Shown: positions 28,162 to 36,338 of the stretch, in pieces
Layout of the letters: every line of letters begins with the position of its first letter
How positions within the stretch are numbered: the first letter of the stretch is position 1
NCBI RefSeq assembly: GCF_023094165.1
Contig: NZ_JALMDK010000023.1
Coordinates: 1 to 64,000, forward strand
Origin: Crossiella sp. S99.2
GTDB taxonomy: Bacteria > Actinomycetota > Actinomycetes > Mycobacteriales > Pseudonocardiaceae
DNA: 64,000 bases
Direction of reading: 5' to 3'
Translations under genes and position numbers: made by a program
The notes under the pieces: generated by a model
What the model was told of the DNA's origin: nothing
Databases searched by the model: none
Seen by the model: the letters and a program-made list of their open reading frames with translations, nothing else

Positions 28162-28566
28162 TCACTTGACCAGCAACGGAAAGGCGACCCGGTCGACCCC
28201 GGACGGTCCGTGCAGCACCACGGTGACCTGCCACGGTCCGGACATGTGGAACAGGTAGCCGTGCGCCCGGAACCGCCCTGGCGCCTCGGCCACCGCGCTG
28301 ACCGGGGTGAGCGCGTGCCCCATCTGCGGCATCACCGGTTCCACGCTCACCCGGTCCACCGCGGCGGGCCGCCCGTTCCGCTCGGTCACCGCCAGGATCA
28401 CCGTGTTGTCCCCGGGTTTCGGGTCGGTGATGGACAGCTCGACGGTGTGCTTGGGCGTGCTCTGTTTCGCGGTCGTGGTACCTGCCTCGGCTCGCGGCCA
28501 GAAGAACACCAGCAGCCCGGCGACGACCAGAAGTACCGCCGCGGCAAGGAGAATCGGCTTCCTCAT
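28162..28566 (-). CDS. FixH/YtkA-like membrane-anchored protein
   Basis: This 134-residue protein has one N-terminal membrane anchor (ILLAAAVLLVVAGLLVFFW) and a periplasm-side beta-sandwich with VSVEPVMPQMGHALTPV and FRAHGYLFHMSGPWQVTV. That spacing of Met, His and the GPW motif is typical of FixH/YtkA-like domains, which occur with copper transport and cytochrome oxidase assembly genes. The start is ATG 28566, overlapping the upstream stop by 4 bp. The Met/His pairs (MPQMGH, HGYLFHM) could bind copper; that is inference. Confidence 0.78.
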   Translation of the reverse strand: MRKPILLAAAVLLVVAGLLVFFWPRAEAGTTTAKQSTPKHTVELSITDPKPGDNTVILAVTERNGRPAAVDRVSVEPVMPQMGHALTPVSAVAEAPGRFRAHGYLFHMSGPWQVTVVLHGPSGVDRVAFPLLVK

Positions 28567-29924
28567 CGGGCCGCCGCCGGCACGTCGATGACCGCGGCGA
28601 CCGTGCGCACGGCGTAGTCGCGTTCGGCCTGCGCCCACACCAGGTACCGGCCGGGCAACGGAAAGCTATAGGTGAACGGCACATCCGGCCCGTACGCGGC
28701 CACGCTCTCGTCCGGCCGGGCCAGCTGCCCGGGAGTGGGCGGGATCATCGAGTGCACATGCGCCCACACCGGCGAATCCGCGATCTCCCCGCGCACCGGG
28801 CCGACCACGATCAAATGCCCCAGCATGCCCAGCCAGGGCTGGAGATCCGCCTTGCCGAACCGCGCGGTCAGCGTGCTCGGCGTGCCGGCGGGTTCGACCA
28901 CCCGAGTCAGCTCGACCTGTTCCAGCTGCGCGACCGAGGGCGCGATCTGGTTGAGCTGCAAGGAAGTGCGGGCCAGCTGACGCCCACCGCCCCGGCGCGC
29001 CACCTCGGCCGCCACCGCGTACCGACCGGTTTCCGGCGCGATCAGCCGGGCCCGGTAGTCCCCCGCCGCCACCCGGATCGGATGCAGGTGCCACAACCGC
29101 CCCGACGGCGAGACCACCACGAGGTGCACCAACGCGTTGTCGTGCACCAGCAGGTCGTCCACCGGCTGCCCGGTGGCCCCGTCGGTGATGGCCAGGCGCA
29201 GGTCCTCGCCAACCTGGTCGGCGATCACGGTGACCGGCGGCCGGGCCGGATCGATCGCAGGCTGCGGCGGCCGGGCGTAGGGGTCGGCGACGTTGTCGTA
29301 GGTCGGATCCCAGACCGAGCCGGGCGCGGGTGGCGGCGGCACGGTGGCGGACAACAGCGCCGCGGTGACCGCGACCGCGAGCGCGGCGATCATCCCGGCG
29401 GCCGGGGCCACCGCGAGCAGGCCGTGGCCGCGCAGGGCCAGCAGCAGGGCGGCCAGCAGCAGGATCCCGGCCGCGACGAACCCGCCGTACACGGTGTTCT
29501 CCGCGGTGGACTTCACCCTGGCCGGGACCACGAACGGGATGGTGGCCACCCGGTTGCCGTCGTCCACGGCCAACTCCCACGGGCCCGCCCGGTCCACGCT
29601 CAGCGTGCCGCGGTGGAAGCCGGGGGTGGCGCCGAGCCGCACCCTGGCCTCGCTGAACTGCACGCCGGAGCTGGACAGCCGCAACGCGAGTTCGCCGGGT
29701 GGGCTGCCCGCGTGCGTGACCACGTCCACCTGCACCGGGCCCGGCACCGGTTCGACGGTGCGGATCACCACGGTCAGCTCGCGCTCGCCGAGGGTCTGCG
29801 CGACCTGGATGTCCGCGCCGGTGTCCGCGCCGTCGGCCAGCGCGACGCCGGGGCCGAGTAGCAGGCCGAGTGCGCACACCAGGCTGACCAGCACCGTTGC
29901 TCGCGTACTGCCGGAGATGTCCAT
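28563..29924 (-). CDS. Exported His-rich membrane protein, probable metal-handling
   Basis: This protein of about 453 residues is the first gene of the envelope operon. It has a signal peptide (cleavage near GVALA), a beta-sandwich of ~110 residues, two membrane segments (AAGILLLAALLLAL and MIAALAVAVTAALL), then a long extracytoplasmic part. There HDNALVHLVVV...LWHLHP and LGHLIVVG...WAHVHS form two paired His clusters. Such repeated HxxLVH and HxH motifs are seen in actinomycete proteins encoded near copper genes. ATG 29924 and GTG 29927 are both possible starts, and neither has a clear ribosome site. It is divergent from a two-component system that may regulate it. Confidence 0.68.
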   Translation of the reverse strand: MDISGSTRATVLVSLVCALGLLLGPGVALADGADTGADIQVAQTLGERELTVVIRTVEPVPGPVQVDVVTHAGSPPGELALRLSSSGVQFSEARVRLGATPGFHRGTLSVDRAGPWELAVDDGNRVATIPFVVPARVKSTAENTVYGGFVAAGILLLAALLLALRGHGLLAVAPAAGMIAALAVAVTAALLSATVPPPPAPGSVWDPTYDNVADPYARPPQPAIDPARPPVTVIADQVGEDLRLAITDGATGQPVDDLLVHDNALVHLVVVSPSGRLWHLHPIRVAAGDYRARLIAPETGRYAVAAEVARRGGGRQLARTSLQLNQIAPSVAQLEQVELTRVVEPAGTPSTLTARFGKADLQPWLGMLGHLIVVGPVRGEIADSPVWAHVHSMIPPTPGQLARPDESVAAYGPDVPFTYSFPLPGRYLVWAQAERDYAVRTVAAVIDVPAAAR

Positions 29925-30069
29925 CACCGCTGGACGTTAGGGTCCGCTGGGGCGGAAAGCGTCACGGCGCAGGGTGATCCGGGCTCCCCCGCACGGGGGA
30001 CTCGGCCTCCGGGGGCGGTGTCGGATCATCTCAGGGTCGGCCTGGCGGATGTGGTGGGGAGGACGGGTC

Positions 30070-31224
30070 ATGCGCATTGGCGCCAACGAGCCGAGCCGGT
30101 CGTTGTCCCGGCAGTCGGTGCTGGTCGCCGCGGTGTGCACGCTGACCGACTCGCTGCTGTTCCTGATGACCGGCTGCGGCCGGAACTGGCCGGAGTGGGC
30201 GGCACTGGCCGCGGTGGTCCTGGTGGACGCGGCGCTGGCCGGCCCGGCCCGGCATTCGGGGGTGCTGGCCGCCCTGCACGGGCTGGTGCAGATGGCCTCG
30301 CCGCTGCTGATGGTGCCGGGCAACGATGCCGGGCTGATGATCGCCGGCTACCGGGCGGGGGCCTGGCTGTCCGGGTGGCAGGCGTGGACCGCGCTCGGCG
30401 TGCTGGTGATCACCCGGGTGGCCACCCAGCTGCTGTACCGGCCGGAGGTGTGGCGCCTGTGGCCGGTGGCGGTGCTGACCGGGGCGGTGCTGCCCTGGCT
30501 GGTCGGGCGGTACACCACGGCGCGGCGGGCCTACCTGGCCGAGCTGGAGCAGCGGGCCGAACGGGAGCAACGGGACGCGGAACAGGCCATGGCCGAGGCG
30601 ATCGCCAGGGAGCGCAGTGCGATCGCGCGGGACCTGCACGATGTGATCGCACACCACGTCAGCGCGATCAACCTGCACGCCGGGGCGGCCCGGCTGAGCC
30701 TGACCCCGGGAGCTGCGGCCGCGGCCGGTTCGCTGCACGCGGTGGAGAGCGCCAGCCAGGCCGCGATGGTGGACCTGCGGCATCTGCTGGACCTGCTGCA
30801 CGGGGACAACGGGGACGGCGCGCGGCAACCGGGGCTGGCGAACCTGGACGAGTTGCTCGACGGGGTGCGGGCGGCGGGGATACCGGCACGGTTGCGGCGC
30901 AGCGGGCAGCCGAGGGCGGTGCCGGACTCGCTGGGCATCACGCTGTACCGGATCATCCAGGAAATGCTCACGAACGCGTTGCGGCACGGGGATTCCGGCG
31001 GGGTGGACGTGGAACTGGAGTTCCGGACCGGGGCCCTGGAAGTGCGCGCGAGCAACACGATGGCGGTGCGAGTGTCGCGGGATCCGGAGTCGGGCGGCGG
31101 GCGCGGGCTGGCCGGGATTCGCAGCCGGGCGGGGATGTTCGACGGGGTAGCGACCTACGGGGTGGACCCGGACGGGCGGACCTGGTCGACCTCGGTGACG
31201 TTTCCGCTGGGGGTACGGGGATGA
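30070..31224 (+). CDS. Sensor histidine kinase (NarL-type partner)
   Basis: This 384-residue kinase has four or five N-terminal membrane segments (about 15-160), a short coiled coil (AELEQRAEREQRDAEQAMAE), and a HisKA_3 dimerisation domain with the phospho-accepting His in ARDLHDVIAHHVSAIN. The HATPase domain follows, with QEMLTNALRHGDSGG (N box) and GGRGLAGIRSRAGMF (G boxes). The start is ATG 30070, with GGAGG 7 nt upstream. It overlaps the response regulator by 4 bp. The input signal is unknown; the divergent envelope operon is the nearest candidate target. Confidence 0.92.
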   Translation: MRIGANEPSRSLSRQSVLVAAVCTLTDSLLFLMTGCGRNWPEWAALAAVVLVDAALAGPARHSGVLAALHGLVQMASPLLMVPGNDAGLMIAGYRAGAWLSGWQAWTALGVLVITRVATQLLYRPEVWRLWPVAVLTGAVLPWLVGRYTTARRAYLAELEQRAEREQRDAEQAMAEAIARERSAIARDLHDVIAHHVSAINLHAGAARLSLTPGAAAAAGSLHAVESASQAAMVDLRHLLDLLHGDNGDGARQPGLANLDELLDGVRAAGIPARLRRSGQPRAVPDSLGITLYRIIQEMLTNALRHGDSGGVDVELEFRTGALEVRASNTMAVRVSRDPESGGGRGLAGIRSRAGMFDGVATYGVDPDGRTWSTSVTFPLGVRG

Positions 31225-31868
31225 CCGTGCGGGTGCTGCTGGCCGACGATCACGCGATGTTGCGCTCGGGGTTGCGGGCTTTGCTGAGCACACAGGCGGA
31301 TCTGGAGTGCGTGGGCGAGGCCGCGGACGGGCGGGCCGCGGTGGCCGAGGTGGCCCGGTTGCGGCCGGATGTGGCGATGCTGGACATCCGGATGCCCAAG
31401 GTGGACGGGTTGAGCGCCACCGAGGCCATTCTGGCCGCGCCGGAGAACCGGACCAAGGTCGTCGTGCTGACCACCTACGACAACGACGAGTACGTCTACC
31501 GGGCGTTGCGGGCCGGGGCGAGCGGGTTCCTGCTGAAGAGCCTGCCGCCGGAGGAGTTGCTGACCGCGGTCCGGGTGGCCGCGCGCGGGGACGCGTTGAT
31601 AGATCCTTCGGTCACCCAGCGGTTGATCGCCCGGTTCGCCGGGAGTATCGCGCCGCCCGCCTCGGCCCCGGGACTGGAGTCGTTGACCACCCGGGAACGG
31701 GAGGTGCTGCTCCTGGTCGCGCGGGCGTGCAGCAACGCGGAGATCGCCGCGGCCTTGCACGTGGGCGATGAGACGGTGAAAACCCACGTGTCCCGGATCC
31801 TGGCCAAGCTGGGCTTGCGGGACCGGGTGCACGCGGTGGTGTACGCGCACCTCAACGGCCTGGTCTAG
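31221..31868 (+). CDS. Response regulator, NarL/FixJ family
   Basis: This 215-residue regulator has an N-terminal receiver domain (VRVLLADDHAMLRSGL with the acidic pair, phospho-Asp in VAMLDIRMPKVDG, Lys in GASGFLLKSLPPEEL) and a C-terminal LuxR-type helix-turn-helix (LTTREREVLLLVARACSNAEIAAAL and DETVKTHVSRILAKLG). The start is ATG 31221 within the kinase stop. The stop overlaps the stop of the convergent phosphatase gene by 4 bp. All catalytic residues look intact, so it should be phosphorylated by the adjacent kinase. Confidence 0.94.
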   Translation: MTVRVLLADDHAMLRSGLRALLSTQADLECVGEAADGRAAVAEVARLRPDVAMLDIRMPKVDGLSATEAILAAPENRTKVVVLTTYDNDEYVYRALRAGASGFLLKSLPPEELLTAVRVAARGDALIDPSVTQRLIARFAGSIAPPASAPGLESLTTREREVLLLVARACSNAEIAAALHVGDETVKTHVSRILAKLGLRDRVHAVVYAHLNGLV

Positions 31869-33016
31869 GGCCGCCCGACCCAGTCCAGGCAGACGCCGAC
31901 CGCGTCATCGTCCAGGTACTGGTCCTGGCAGAAGGCGCGCAGATCGTGCAACAGGGCCCGGATCGCCTCGCCAGGGTGCAGGTTGGCGGTGGTCTTGAGC
32001 AAACGTTCCAGGCTGTCGGCGTAGCGGCGGCCGTTGAAGACGGACTCGTAGATGCCGTCGCTGAGCAGGAACAGGCGGTCGCCCGGCCGGATGTTGAACT
32101 CCTGCTCCACGTAGACGGTGCTGTCGAACATGCCCAGCGGGAGCTGCGGTTCCAGGTGCACGGGGGCCACCTCGCCCGCGCGCAGCCGCCAGATCCGGGG
32201 CGAGCCGGCGTCGATGGCGGTGACCCGGCCGTCGGCGATGTCCAGCCGGAGCAGCAGGGTGGAGACGTGCTGGCGGCCGCCGTGCTGGGACCAGATGGCC
32301 TGGTCGGCCAGTGCGGCCTGGTCCGGCAGGCTGACGCCTGCTCGTCTGGCGTTGCGCAGGGCGTTGATGGCCAGGCTGGTGAGCAGCGCGGCGTCCACGC
32401 TCTCGCCCATGCCGTTGGTGACCGCGACGGTCACCGAGTCGGCGTCGGCGGTCCAGTCGAAGTTGTCCCCGCGCACCGCGTAGGCCGGTTCCAGCTGGCC
32501 GGCCAGGGTGAACTCGGCGCGTTCCAGGCCCCGGCCGGGCAGCAGCTGCCACTGGATCTCCGCGGCCAGGGTCAGGCGTTCGGCCCGGCGGGCGTGCCGG
32601 AAGCGGTCGGTGGCGGTCTCGGCCACCCGGAACGCCTGGGCGGCGGCGTGCGCCAGGTCGACCAGCTCCTCGGCGTCCTCCTCGGCGGGTTGACTGGAGA
32701 AGGACACCCGGAGCACGCCGAAGCGATCACCGCGGACGGTCATCGGGAGGTAGAGGACCTCGTGCGTGTCCTCGGTGCGGCGCACCGGTTCCTGGCCGCC
32801 GAAGGCCAGGCCGGCCGGGGTGCCCGCGATCGCCATCGGGGCGGGGGCTTCCGCGCGCAGGGGTTGCAGGGCCAGCATGCGGTAGTCGGCGAGGAACACC
32901 TCAGTGCCACTCGCCCCGTACTCGGTGTGCAGAATGTCCGCCAGGACCTCACCCAGATCGTGCGCGGGCGCGCGGAGCATGGCACGCTCAGCGAAGGCGA
33001 GACGGTTGGCACGCAT
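31865..33016 (-). CDS. SpoIIE-type PP2C phosphatase with GAF-like N-terminus, altered metal site
   Basis: This 383-residue protein has a GAF-like sensory region (about 15-130) and a C-terminal SpoIIE/PPM phosphatase domain (about 165-380). Family members dephosphorylate STAS anti-anti-sigma factors in partner-switching. RLFLLSDGIYES and the C-terminal DDDAVGV acidic group are present. The motif normally reading DxxGHG or DGMG is VTNGMGESVDAALL, with Asn at about residue 201 instead of the metal-binding Asp, so activity may be reduced or lost. A STAS protein is encoded 3 kb away at 36339. The start is ATG 33016. Confidence 0.82.
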   Translation of the reverse strand: MRANRLAFAERAMLRAPAHDLGEVLADILHTEYGASGTEVFLADYRMLALQPLRAEAPAPMAIAGTPAGLAFGGQEPVRRTEDTHEVLYLPMTVRGDRFGVLRVSFSSQPAEEDAEELVDLAHAAAQAFRVAETATDRFRHARRAERLTLAAEIQWQLLPGRGLERAEFTLAGQLEPAYAVRGDNFDWTADADSVTVAVTNGMGESVDAALLTSLAINALRNARRAGVSLPDQAALADQAIWSQHGGRQHVSTLLLRLDIADGRVTAIDAGSPRIWRLRAGEVAPVHLEPQLPLGMFDSTVYVEQEFNIRPGDRLFLLSDGIYESVFNGRRYADSLERLLKTTANLHPGEAIRALLHDLRAFCQDQYLDDDAVGVCLDWVGRP

Positions 33017-33050
33017 GTCAAGACACCTGCCTGAGTGGAGTACTGCCCTG

Positions 33051-33518
33051 GTGAGGAACCACAGTCACCGTCCGGCCGAACTCGCGGCCGCGGTGGAGGC
33101 TGCGGCGGAAACACTGGTCATCGTGTGGGGACGCGCCGCGGAGAGTGTCCACCCCAAGGTATCGGCCTCGCAGCTGGGCGCGCTGGTCGTGGTGGAGCGG
33201 CACCGGTCCATCACGCTGGGCAAACTGGCCGAGGAGCTGGGCGCGATCCCCTCTTCGGCGAGCCGGTTGTGCGATCGGCTGCAGGCCGCGGGCCTGCTGG
33301 CGCGGCGGTCCAACCTGGCGGACCGGCGTGAGGTGTCGCTGGAACTCACCAAGGACGGTTCCCGGCTGCTGGCGCAACTGCGGGGCGCCCGCCAGGCCGA
33401 ACTGCGCCGGGTGCTCGACGGCATGAGCCCGGCAGAGCAGACCGCGTTGCTGGCCGGGCTCGCCGGCTTCCACTCGGCCTCGGGCGCGCTGGGCGTGGAC
33501 CGTGAGGACACGGCGTAG
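33051..33518 (+). CDS. MarR-family transcriptional regulator
   Basis: This 155-residue winged-helix regulator has a recognition region SITLGKLAEELGAIPSSASRLCDRLQAAGLL, followed by the wing RRSNLADRREVSLELTKDG typical of MarR. I place the start at GTG 33051, with GGAG about 10 nt upstream. ATG 33015 is also in frame but overlaps the divergent phosphatase start codon. It probably represses its own promoter and/or the divergent SpoIIE-type gene. Confidence 0.85.
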   Translation: MRNHSHRPAELAAAVEAAAETLVIVWGRAAESVHPKVSASQLGALVVVERHRSITLGKLAEELGAIPSSASRLCDRLQAAGLLARRSNLADRREVSLELTKDGSRLLAQLRGARQAELRRVLDGMSPAEQTALLAGLAGFHSASGALGVDREDTA

Positions 33519-33574
33519 TCGCCACCGCATTCCCGTCCTCCATGCCTAGACCCAGCCAGGTATTTGTCATGAGG

Positions 33575-33599
33575 CAAGGATTCTAGCCATAGATCCTTG
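33575..33599. terminator. Small hairpin between convergent MarR and AraC genes
   Basis: CAAGGAT (33575-33581) pairs with ATCCTTG (33593-33599) across an 11-nt loop, immediately before the stop of the AraC-type gene. It is AT-richer than its surroundings and could terminate either gene. Confidence 0.4.
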
Positions 33600-34388
33600 T
33601 CATCCCGCAACTTCCTCCGCGGCGGCGAGGACGATGCGGGTGCCGCCGGCGAGCAGGGTGCTGGCGTTGAGGCCGAACATGCGGTGGAAGCTGGTGCTGA
33701 AGTGGGCGGCGGAGGCGAAGCCGACCGCGTTGGCGGCGGTGGTCAGGTCCTGCCCTGCGGCGATGGCGGCGGCCATCCGCAGCATCCGGGTCCACAGCCG
33801 GTACTGGCGGAAGCTGGTGCGGGTGTGCGCGGCGAACAGGTGCAGGAACCGGGAGGTCGACAGGTGCACCTGGGCGGCGATCTCGGCGGCGCCGCACTGG
33901 TTTTCCGGGTGGGCGCGCATGATGTCCAGGGCCGTGCGAATTCGCTCGTCCACCTGACCTGCGCCGGGCGTGCCGAGTAGGGCGAAAAGGGTGTCCGGAT
34001 CGGGTGCGATGTCGCGCTGGAAATGGCGGATCAGGTCTTGCTCGTCCGGGTGGTCGAAGTGCGCGATCGGTGTGTGTTCGCGCATCCGGCCCCGGAGATG
34101 GTTGGCCAGGGCGGTGTGCGGGTCCAGGTAGTAGAACAGGATCTGGCCGTCGGCGATGATCTGGTGCCGGGTGCGCGCGGGGATCAGCGCGCTGCGCGAC
34201 TTGCGTTCGCCGATGCCGTCCGCGCACAGCGTGAACGGCTGGTCGAGGCCCACCGCGAGGCAGTCCACCGAGCCGGAATGCGGGTCAAGGCGCAGGGACG
34301 GACCCCGGTAAACGGCCTGGCCCAGCCGGATCCAGATGGTGGCCGCCGGGTCAGGACAGCACGTTTCTGGAAGCGGACCGGTGTCCAT
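33600..34388 (-). CDS. AraC-family transcriptional regulator
   Basis: This 262-residue protein has a C-terminal double helix-turn-helix of the AraC type: CGAAEIAAQVHLSTSRFLHLFAAHTRTSFRQYRLW, then LTTAANAVGFASAAHFSTSFHRMFG. The N-terminal ~140 residues are a cupin-like sensing region (GLDQPFTLCADG, IIADGQILFYYLDP). I place the start at ATG 34388, which leaves 39 bp to the divergent membrane-protein gene; the longer frame upstream overlaps that gene and reads as non-coding. It probably regulates the small divergent membrane protein. Confidence 0.85.
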   Translation of the reverse strand: MDTGPLPETCCPDPAATIWIRLGQAVYRGPSLRLDPHSGSVDCLAVGLDQPFTLCADGIGERKSRSALIPARTRHQIIADGQILFYYLDPHTALANHLRGRMREHTPIAHFDHPDEQDLIRHFQRDIAPDPDTLFALLGTPGAGQVDERIRTALDIMRAHPENQCGAAEIAAQVHLSTSRFLHLFAAHTRTSFRQYRLWTRMLRMAAAIAAGQDLTTAANAVGFASAAHFSTSFHRMFGLNASTLLAGGTRIVLAAAEEVAG

Positions 34389-34427
34389 GTCGGCGATGAT
34401 CGCACAGACCACCGGGAGGGAAACGGA

Positions 34428-34811
34428 ATGCGCAGAACGCGTCTGGGGCAGGGTTTGCTGGTACTGGCCGGGCTGATCAACATCCTGCCGGGGGTGGGCG
34501 CGTTGTCGGTGTCGAGCGCGGAATCGGCCTATGGCGTGGAGATCGCCGGTGCGGATTTGCAGGTGCTGATGCGGCATCGCGCGGTGCTGCTCGCGTTGAT
34601 CGGTGTCATTTGTGTGATCGGGGCGTTCCGGCCGAGCTGGCGTCCGGCGGCGGTTTTTGGCAGTGGGATCAGCTTTGGCAGTTTCCTGCTTGTGGTGGTG
34701 GCGAACACGCCGGTGAATCCGGAGTTGACCAGGGTGGCCTGGATTGACGTGGTGGCGCTGGTCATCCTGTCCGGTGGCGCGGTGCTGGCGCGGGAGCGAC
34801 GCCCGGGGTGA
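34428..34811 (+). CDS. Small four-TM membrane protein (DUF4345-like)
   Basis: This 127-residue integral membrane protein has four hydrophobic segments (LLVLAGLINILPGVGAL, AVLLALIGVICVIGAF, SFLLVVVANT, VALVILSGGAVLA). The size and layout are like DUF4345-type proteins of unknown function. The start is ATG 34428, with GGGAGGG about 8 nt upstream. It is divergent from the AraC gene by 39 bp, and its last ~50 bp overlap the 3' end of the convergent XRE gene. No enzymatic motif is visible. Confidence 0.72.
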   Translation: MRRTRLGQGLLVLAGLINILPGVGALSVSSAESAYGVEIAGADLQVLMRHRAVLLALIGVICVIGAFRPSWRPAAVFGSGISFGSFLLVVVANTPVNPELTRVAWIDVVALVILSGGAVLARERRPG

Positions 34812-35643
34812 GCACGGTGCCGCCCAGCAACTCCAGCGCGGTCGCGGAGGCCGAGCCCGGTTCGGCGTGGAAGAGCACCAGCCGCTGGCCCTCGGTGTCG
34901 GGCAGGGTGAGCAGGTCGTCGGTCAGGGTGAGGCGGCCGAGGACCGGGTGCCGGTAGTCGCGGTGGTGGCTGGCGCAGTCGCGGACCGGGTGGCCGGACC
35001 ACAGCGCGCTGAACTCGGGGCTGGACAGCGCCAGGTCGCCGATCAACTCGGCCAGCGCGGGATCGCCCTGGTGGTGACCGGCGATGCGGCGCAGGTCGGC
35101 GACGGTGTCCCTGGCCTTGCCCGCCCAGTCGCCGAAGAGTTCGCGCAGATGCGGGTCCAGGAAGAAGAGCCTGGCCCAGTTGGGGCGGGTGGCCGGGGTG
35201 TCGGGGGCGGCCGGGTCCAGGTGCCCGGCGAGCAGGGCGTGCGCGAGGGGGTTCCAGGCCAGGATGTCGGTGTGGCGGCCCAGGATCAGCGCGGGCAGGT
35301 TGAGCGTGGCGACCAGGGTGCGCAGGTGTGGCTGGAGGCGTTCGGGACGTCTGCGGCGGCGGGCCTTGGGCGCCGGGCGGGCCAGGGTGTGCAGGTGGGC
35401 GCGTTCGTCCTGGTCCAGCTGGAGGGCGTTGGCCAGGGCATCGAGGACAGCGGCGGAGGCGTTCTGGCTCTGGCCCTGTTCCAGGCGGGTGTAGTAGCCG
35501 GCGCTGACCCCGGCCAGGTGGGCCAGTTCCTCGCGGCGCAGGCCGGGGACGCGGCGGCGGTCGCCGTAGTCGGCGAGACCGGCGGCGGCCGGGGTGAGGC
35601 GGGCGCGGCGGGATCGCAGGAACTCGCCCAAAACCGTGTCCAT
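34762..35643 (-). CDS. XRE-family regulator with MmyB-like ligand domain
   Basis: This 293-residue regulator has an N-terminal Cro/C1-type helix-turn-helix (GLRREELAHLAGVSAGYYTRLEQGQSQNAS), followed by a MmyB-like ligand-binding PAS domain (ILAWNPLAHALL...NWARLFFLDP...FSALWSGHPV). This combination is abundant in actinomycetes, where such genes usually sit divergent from an SDR oxidoreductase that they control. That is the case here, with the SDR at 35730. The start is ATG 35643. Its 3' end overlaps the convergent membrane-protein gene by 50 bp. Confidence 0.9.
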   Translation of the reverse strand: MDTVLGEFLRSRRARLTPAAAGLADYGDRRRVPGLRREELAHLAGVSAGYYTRLEQGQSQNASAAVLDALANALQLDQDERAHLHTLARPAPKARRRRRPERLQPHLRTLVATLNLPALILGRHTDILAWNPLAHALLAGHLDPAAPDTPATRPNWARLFFLDPHLRELFGDWAGKARDTVADLRRIAGHHQGDPALAELIGDLALSSPEFSALWSGHPVRDCASHHRDYRHPVLGRLTLTDDLLTLPDTEGQRLVLFHAEPGSASATALELLGGTVLTPGVAPAPAPRHRTG

Positions 35644-35729
35644 GGCTCCAGCATGCGCGAGTTCGCCGCGGATTTCCTGCACCTGACAGGGGCAGGCAAC
35701 CGGGCAGGGCTGCGGGCACGATCGGCGGC

Positions 35730-36323
35730 ATGGTGAACGTGCTGGTGATCGGCGGGTCCGGGACGATCGGGTCCGCGGTGGTGCGGGTGTTGCGGGAGCG
35801 CGGGCACACGGTGTTGAGCGCCTCCCGGTCGGGTGAACTCGCGGTGGACATCGAGCGGCCGGAGTCGGTGGCGGCGGTGCTCGCCGGGGTGCCGGAGCTG
35901 GACGCGGTGGTGTGCTGTGCGGCCAGTGGCGGGCTGACCATGGTGGACGCGGGCAGTGACACCGAGTTCACCCGGGGGTTGGACGGGAAGTTGCTCGGAC
36001 AGGTGCGGTTGCTGCGTAGCGCAATCCCCCGGTTGCGGGACGGCGGATCGGTCACGCTGACCGGGGGCACGTTCGTGGAACCGTTGCCGGGGGCCAGTTT
36101 CGGCGCGCTGGTCAATGCCGGGCTGGCGGCGTTCGTGGCCGCGGCGGCACTGGAGTTGCCGCGTGGGTTGCGGGTGAACCTGGTGGCGCCAGGATGGGTG
36201 CGGGAAACCCTGGGGTCGGCCACGGATGGAGTGCCCGCGGCGGAGGTGGCGCTGGCCTACGCGCGGGCGGTGGAGGAGGGCGGACTCACCGGGGGCACAT
36301 TAGTTGTCGCCCGGCAAACGTAG
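35730..36323 (+). CDS. SDR-like protein lacking the catalytic Tyr/Lys
   Basis: This 197-residue Rossmann protein has the cofactor motif GGSGTIGS near the N-terminus, VVCCAAS in the place of NNAG, and VTLTGG holding a Thr where the catalytic Ser usually lies. At the YxxxK position the sequence reads FGALVNAGLAAF, with neither Tyr nor Lys. Dinucleotide binding is likely; classical SDR catalysis is doubtful. The start is ATG 35730, with GTG 35733 as an alternative. It is divergent from the XRE/MmyB-like regulator, its probable repressor. Confidence 0.82.
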   Translation: MVNVLVIGGSGTIGSAVVRVLRERGHTVLSASRSGELAVDIERPESVAAVLAGVPELDAVVCCAASGGLTMVDAGSDTEFTRGLDGKLLGQVRLLRSAIPRLRDGGSVTLTGGTFVEPLPGASFGALVNAGLAAFVAAAALELPRGLRVNLVAPGWVRETLGSATDGVPAAEVALAYARAVEEGGLTGGTLVVARQT

Positions 36324-36338
36324 GGCTACGGTAGAACG

